Assembly (NCBI GenBank): GCA_963834705.1
Contig: CAWICV010000001.1
Coordinates: 930,001 to 994,000 of the forward strand
Direction: 5' to 3'
DNA length: 64,000 nt
DNA from: RYN-230 sp963834705
Lineage (GTDB): Bacteria > Actinomycetota > Actinomycetes > Streptosporangiales > Streptosporangiaceae
The position numbers and the translations under genes are program-made. Of the stretch, positions 60,530-64,000 are shown in pieces (positions within the stretch are counted from its first letter, which is position 1; each line of letters starts with the position of its first letter). The notes beneath the pieces were generated by a model. It saw only the letters and a list, made by a program, of their open reading frames with translations, searched no databases and had not been told where the DNA came from.

Positions 60530-61330
60530 TCAATTCGCCGGATGTAGCGGTTCGGTGGGGTTTGGCTCAGTGGGGTCTGGCTCAGGGTGCAGTGGGCCCA
60601 GCGGCCCTGGCCTGGTGAGCACCTCCCTCGCTGCGGCCATCGGGTCGGCCGGGGCGCGCAGCAGCGCCACGGCAACCTTGGTGTGCAGCCGGGCGGTGCC
60701 CACCAGCACGTAGTTGAACAGCAGGAACAGCACCAGGAAGATCCCGGCGGCGATCAGCGCCTGGTGCAGGTTGCCGACGAACCAGCCCCAGGAGCCGGGG
60801 CCGCCCGGGCCGTTCGGGAAGTAGCCGAACTGCAGGCCGTGCGCGGACTGCCCGTTGTTGAACGTCTCCGGCACATACCGGTACCAGACCGGTACCGTGA
60901 TGCCGGCCAGCAGCACGACCCACACCACGAGGACCGCGTAGTCCAGCGTCCACAGCAGCGGGAACAGGGCGAACAGGTAGGCGAAGTCGCGCCAGGTGGC
61001 CGGGTCCGACCACCGGGTGCGGACCTGGCCGAGGATGCCGGGCCGCTGCACGCCCCGGTACCCGCCATGGATCGGCGCGGCCAGTACCTCGCGCAGTCGC
61101 CAGCGTTCCGCGTTGGCGCAGCCGCGGATGACCGCGGCCGCGGCGACCAGCAGCGGGATGCCGGCCAGCGTGATGCACAGCACGGCCGCGGTCAGCGTGG
61201 CCGCCAGAACGGCGGCCCACAGCAGCCAGCCCCACACCAGGTAGGCGAACAGGAACCAGGCCGCGCGCCAGGTGCTGCCCGCCACCAGCTGCTGCAGCGG
61301 GTTGCCGTACAGCGGCAGCCGGGTGTTCAT
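60530..61330 (-). CDS. Putative sensor-domain membrane protein
   Basis: 266 aa with about six TM helices (WFLFAYLVWGWLLWAAVLAATL, VLCITLAGIPLLVAAAAVI, DFAYLFALFPLLWTLDYAVL and a C-terminal ALIAAGIFLVLFLLFNYVL). The layout is that of the actinobacterial 'putative sensor' domain found N-terminal to some histidine kinases, here as a stand-alone protein. The C-terminal tail has a PTEPxxPTEP repeat. ATG 61330 overlaps the preceding stop (ATGA). Confidence 0.8.
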   Translation of the reverse strand: MNTRLPLYGNPLQQLVAGSTWRAAWFLFAYLVWGWLLWAAVLAATLTAAVLCITLAGIPLLVAAAAVIRGCANAERWRLREVLAAPIHGGYRGVQRPGILGQVRTRWSDPATWRDFAYLFALFPLLWTLDYAVLVVWVVLLAGITVPVWYRYVPETFNNGQSAHGLQFGYFPNGPGGPGSWGWFVGNLHQALIAAGIFLVLFLLFNYVLVGTARLHTKVAVALLRAPADPMAAAREVLTRPGPLGPLHPEPDPTEPNPTEPLHPAN

Positions 61331-61599
61331 CCCACGTCCCGCATCAGCTGCTCGACCGCCCGCACGTGTTCGGTCAGCTTGGCCAGCTCAGTGCGCAGTT
61401 CCTGCTGGTTGGCCACGGCCTCCTCGGCCAGCTTCCGGTAGTTGGCCATGGCCACCGCATCGGCGCGGTGCGCCTGCAGCCGGAAGTACGACCAGACGAT
61501 GATCGCCGCCGCCCCGAACACCACGAACGGGATGCCCAGGCCGAGAATGATCCCGGCGGTGGCGCTGCTGGTCTCCGCGGCCAAGTGCGCCGCCATCAT
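61327..61599 (-). CDS. Small membrane protein with coiled coil
   Basis: 90 aa. One TM (about 16-38, GIILGLGIPFVVFGAAAIIVW) and a C-terminal heptad-type helix (KLAEEAVANQQELRTELAKL to about 88) predicted to form a coiled coil in the cytoplasm. It overlaps both neighbours by 4 bp and is the middle gene of a coupled three-gene operon. It could link the regulator to the sensor protein; no family known to me. Confidence 0.8.
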   Translation of the reverse strand: MMAAHLAAETSSATAGIILGLGIPFVVFGAAAIIVWSYFRLQAHRADAVAMANYRKLAEEAVANQQELRTELAKLTEHVRAVEQLMRDVG

Positions 61600-61982
61600 C
61601 GGCTGTCTCCGTCCGGCTCGGGCTCTCGGGTATCCACGTCGTCCCCTTTCGCGCTGCCGTCGCGCAGCGCCGCGATGATCATTTCGGCGTTGAGATGCAG
61701 GTCGAACGGCGCCAGCTCGAAGTACTTCATGGCCTTGCCGTCCTCCGACAGCTCCAGCTGGCCGGCCACCAGCCCTGCCTTCTCCAGCTTGTCCAGGTGC
61801 ATGTAGAGCAGCGGCCGGGACATGCCGAGCCTGCGGGCCAGCTCGCTGACGTGCACCCGGCCGTCCCGCAGTTCCGCGACGATCCGCAGCCGGTGCGGAT
61901 TCGCCACCGCGGTGAGCACGGTAAGCAGCTCGTCACTGGTCAGCTTGACTCCCCGGATGCGAAGCTCTCTTTCACCTGTCAT
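61596..61982 (-). CDS. ArsR-like winged-helix regulator
   Basis: 128 aa. Winged helix at about 12-85: TVLTAVANPHRLRIVAELRDG, HVSELARRLGMSRPLLYMHLDKLEKAGLV and a wing with DGKAMKYFEL. No metal-binding Cys motif, so not a classic metal sensor. ATG 61982 is preferred to ATG 61997 because a promoter ends exactly at it, implying a leaderless mRNA. Likely regulator of its own operon and possibly of the MMPL genes. Confidence 0.87.
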   Translation of the reverse strand: MTGERELRIRGVKLTSDELLTVLTAVANPHRLRIVAELRDGRVHVSELARRLGMSRPLLYMHLDKLEKAGLVAGQLELSEDGKAMKYFELAPFDLHLNAEMIIAALRDGSAKGDDVDTREPEPDGDSR

Positions 61983-62016
61983 AAAAAACTTACACATGGA
62001 AAGGAGCTCGCGTCAA
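61983..62016 (-). promoter_or_regulatory. Promoter for a leaderless ArsR operon
   Basis: On the minus strand: TTGACG (62016-62011), 16-base spacer, TGTAAG (61994-61989), then TTTTTT and ATG at 61982. The distance from -10 to ATG fits transcription starting at the start codon. Confidence 0.6.
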
Positions 62017-62039
62017 CCGGCGTCGGAGATGATGTCCCC

Positions 62040-62639
62040 ATGGGAGAGCTGATCCTGCTCCGGCATGGCGAGACCGAGTGGAGCAAGGCCGGCCAGCACA
62101 CCGGCCGCACCGACATCCCGCTCAGCCCGGAGGGCAAGGCGGCCGCGGCCGCCCTGGCCCCGGCGCTGGCCCGGCGGCGCTTCGTGGCCGTATTCAGCAG
62201 TCCGGCCCAGCGGGCCAGGGACACCGCCGAGCTAGCCGGGCTGACCGGCATCACCATCGACCCGGACCTGCAGGAGTGGGACTACGGCGGCTACGAGGGC
62301 CTGACCACGCCGCAGATCCGCGAGCAGCGGCCCGGCTGGTACCTGTGGCGCGACGGCGTCGTACCCAAGGACGCCGAGCATCCAGGTGAGAGCGTTAATC
62401 ACGTGGGGGTTCGTGCGGACGCGGTGCTGGCCATGGCGCGGCCGATGCTCGCCCAGGGTGACGTGGCGCTGGTCTCCCACGCGCACATGCTGCGCATCCT
62501 GACCGCCCGCTGGCTCGGCCTGGCGCCGGACTGTGGCCGCCTGTTCCGGCTGGGCACCGGCACGCTGTCGGTGCTGGGCGCCGAGCACGACATGCCGGTC
62601 ATCCTGACCTGGAACGTGCCCCCGGCGGCCTTCCAGTAG
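62040..62639 (+). CDS. Histidine phosphatase family protein
   Basis: 199 aa phosphoglycerate-mutase-like fold. LILLRHGETEWSKAGQHTGRTDIPLSPEG holds the catalytic His (residue 9); FSSPAQRARDTAEL, LQEWDYGGYEGLTTPQI and VSHAHMLRILTARWLGL complete the active site. It probably removes phosphate from a small metabolite. ATG 62040 starts 58 bp from the divergent ArsR gene. Confidence 0.92.
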   Translation: MGELILLRHGETEWSKAGQHTGRTDIPLSPEGKAAAAALAPALARRRFVAVFSSPAQRARDTAELAGLTGITIDPDLQEWDYGGYEGLTTPQIREQRPGWYLWRDGVVPKDAEHPGESVNHVGVRADAVLAMARPMLAQGDVALVSHAHMLRILTARWLGLAPDCGRLFRLGTGTLSVLGAEHDMPVILTWNVPPAAFQ

Positions 62640-62642
62640 CGG

Positions 62643-62987
62643 TCAGCGCGGCCGGGCTTCCTCCTCGATCCAGCTCAGGAACGTCGCGGCGCCGGCCACG
62701 ATGGGCGTGGCCACGATCTCCGGCTCGTCGTAGCTATGCCGCTGGGTGAGGAAGTCGGCCAGTTCCTGGTACCGCGCCGCGGGCAGCTTGAGCATCAGCA
62801 GCCACTCCTCGGCCCGTTCCAGGTCACCTTCCCACCAGAACGTGCTCACCACCGGCCCGGCCACCTGCGCGCACGCGGCCAGCCTGGCCTGCACGGCATC
62901 GCGGCCCAGTTCAATGGCCTCGGCGCGCGAATCCGTCGTGGTCTGCACCTGGAGGTACCGCACCGCCCCGGCGGCCGGCTCGGTCAT
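62643..62987 (-). CDS. cutA: CutA divalent-cation tolerance protein
   Basis: 114 aa, normal CutA length. Contains YLQVQTTTDSRAEAIELGRDAVQARLAACAQV, STFWWEGDLERAEEWLLMLKL and PEIVATPIVAGAATFLSWIEEE, the ferredoxin-like trimer signatures. ATG 62987 with GGCGAGG before it is chosen; a longer Gly/Thr-rich extension from GTG 63032 is less likely. CutA binds Cu and other ions in vitro; its cellular role is unclear. It converges on the phosphatase gene with a 3-bp gap. Confidence 0.92.
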   Translation of the reverse strand: MTEPAAGAVRYLQVQTTTDSRAEAIELGRDAVQARLAACAQVAGPVVSTFWWEGDLERAEEWLLMLKLPAARYQELADFLTQRHSYDEPEIVATPIVAGAATFLSWIEEEARPR

Positions 62988-63107
62988 CGCCTCGCCCGCC
63001 GCCGTGCCCGTCGTGCCGCCGTGACCTGCCACCTCACCGATGGTACGCCCCGCCTCGTACCGGCGGCAGGATCCTGGACCGGTATCACCCGTGGGCGACC
63101 TGCGGCG

Positions 63108-63878
63108 TTACGGCTCCCCCCGGGGCGCGGCGGCCTGGCCGCGGCCGCCGCCGAGGAACGACTCCACGAAGTCCGGGCTGGCCGACAGCTCGGCCGGGGT
63201 GCCCACCATCCGGACCTCCCCGCCGCCGAGCACATAGGTCCGGTCCGAGATGGCCAGCACGGCCCGGGCCCGCTGCTCCACGATGAGCACCGCCGCGCCG
63301 CTGGCGGCCAGCTTGCGGACATGCTCGGTGAGCAGCGTGGTGGCCACCTGGGGGGCCAGGTTGGCGGTCGGCTCGTCGAGCAGGAACACGCCCGGATCGA
63401 GCATCAGCACCCGGCCCATGGCCAGCATCTTGCGCTCGCCACCGGACAGCTTCCCGGCGCTGCGGCCGAGCATCCCGCCGAGCCGCGGGAAGACCGCCAG
63501 CACCCGCTCGATGTGCCCGGCGATCTGCTTGCGGCGCAGCAGGTAGCCGCCCATCTCCAGGTTCTCCCGGACGGTCAGCGGGGCGAACACGTCGTCCACC
63601 TGGGGCACGTAGCCGACCGCGGCCCGGGCCACCTCCTCGGGCGCCGCGTTGGTCAGGTCGCGGTCCCCGACCCGGACCGTGCCGGACGCCACCCGCACCA
63701 CCCCGACCAGGCTCTTCAGCAGCGTGCTTTTCCCGGAGCCGTTCGGGCCGACCAGGGAGACCACCTCACCCGGGCTGGTCTGCACGGTGATGTCGCGGAT
63801 CACCGGGTCGCCGCCATAGCCCGCGGTGATGCCCTGGGCCCGCAGCGGCAGCCCGGGCAGCACCAGGTCAGCCGACAA
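63108..63878 (-). CDS. livF: Branched-chain amino-acid type ABC transporter ATPase
   Basis: 256 aa. Walker A VGPNGSGKSTLL (about 43), Q-loop YVPQVDDVFAPLTVRENLEMG, signature LSGGERKMLAMGRVL, Walker B VFLLDEPTANLAP and an EQRA switch region (IVEQRARAVLAI) typical of LivF. The start TTG 63878 overlaps the upstream LivG-like gene by 11 bp, so translation is coupled. Imports branched-chain amino acids or a related compound such as urea. Confidence 0.9.
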   Translation of the reverse strand: MSADLVLPGLPLRAQGITAGYGGDPVIRDITVQTSPGEVVSLVGPNGSGKSTLLKSLVGVVRVASGTVRVGDRDLTNAAPEEVARAAVGYVPQVDDVFAPLTVRENLEMGGYLLRRKQIAGHIERVLAVFPRLGGMLGRSAGKLSGGERKMLAMGRVLMLDPGVFLLDEPTANLAPQVATTLLTEHVRKLAASGAAVLIVEQRARAVLAISDRTYVLGGGEVRMVGTPAELSASPDFVESFLGGGRGQAAAPRGEP

Positions 63879-63999
63879 GGTAGGCCTCCACCACCTCGGT
63901 GCGGCCGCGCAGCTGCTGCATGGTGCCCTCGGCCAGCACCCGCCCCTCGGCCATCACCACCACCGGGTCGCAGAACTCATCCATGATCGCCAGCTCGTG
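63868..63999 (-). CDS. livG: ABC transporter ATPase LivG-like, C-terminal part only
   Basis: The gene runs off the window. The last 43 residues read HELAIMDEFCDPVVVMAEGR then VLAEGTMQQLRGRTEVVEAY and LVG, the normal end of a LivG-type ATPase including the H-loop-proximal HELAIM (usually EHDxxxV). Confidence 0.75.
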   Translation of the reverse strand, partial: HELAIMDEFCDPVVVMAEGRVLAEGTMQQLRGRTEVVEAYLVG

Positions 64000-64000
64000 C

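Noticed and set aside
1..64000. tRNA, rRNA, integrase, transposase or prophage genes
   Set aside because: None recognised by eye; tRNAscan or Infernal searches would be needed to exclude small RNAs.

Overview
The window looks like chromosomal DNA of a high-GC actinobacterium. Third codon positions are almost all G or C, GTG starts are common, and the families are actinobacterial: SARP regulator, DUF397, DUF4191, GlnR-type boxes, F420 enzyme, mycosin. The order sucB, SDR39U1 epimerase, lipB, lipA, DUF4191, RDD, glnA, glnE, second glnA, nadE, panB, map resembles the conserved chromosome core of Streptomyces and relatives. I cannot assign a genus from sequence alone.

Region by region. 1-13 kb: lipoate-dependent metabolism (2-oxo acid dehydrogenase E2, LipB, LipA), HisRS, an MFS pump converging on its TetR neighbour, an ECF sigma/anti-sigma pair with an Asn-Gly repeat tail, then glutamine synthetase behind a four-half-site GlnR box. 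13-21 kb: small housekeeping and hypothetical genes (EEP hydrolase, lipid kinase plus PAP2, DinB, YciO, an orphan ABC ATPase, DUF397, AraC). 21-31 kb: nitrogen block with glnE, a broken SARP regulator, a second glutamine synthetase and glutamine-dependent NAD synthetase. 31-42 kb: DUF2891, PhzF, a DHA2 pump with TetR and a palindromic operator, panB, lipoprotein, membrane proteins, a DUF1707/TetR operon with a 30-bp operator, then two damaged genes and an F420:NADP oxidoreductase. 42-48 kb: a sulfonate/desulfurisation-type operon headed by a short leader ORF, with an intact SsuD-like monooxygenase but a truncated SsuA-like protein and a DszA-like enzyme with a large internal deletion. 48-52.5 kb: HdeD, PEP-mutase family, two tandem double-YbjQ proteins, a 57-aa protein and methionine aminopeptidase. 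52.5-62 kb: mycosin-like protease with a long repeat tail, a partner membrane protein, two tandem MMPL exporters, and an ArsR / coiled-coil / sensor-domain operon. 62-64 kb: histidine phosphatase, CutA, and the ATPases of a branched-chain amino-acid type ABC importer running off the edge.

A striking property is the number of damaged genes. lipA, the SARP regulator and a Clp-N protein are each broken by what looks like one extra base, and the mycosin repeat tail shows a similar one-base phase change. Because lipA should be needed for the neighbouring E2, sequence error in a draft assembly is a serious explanation. A methyltransferase, the SsuA-like gene and the DszA-like gene instead carry large deletions that look like real gene decay. 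No tRNA, rRNA, CRISPR array, transposase or integrase was recognised.
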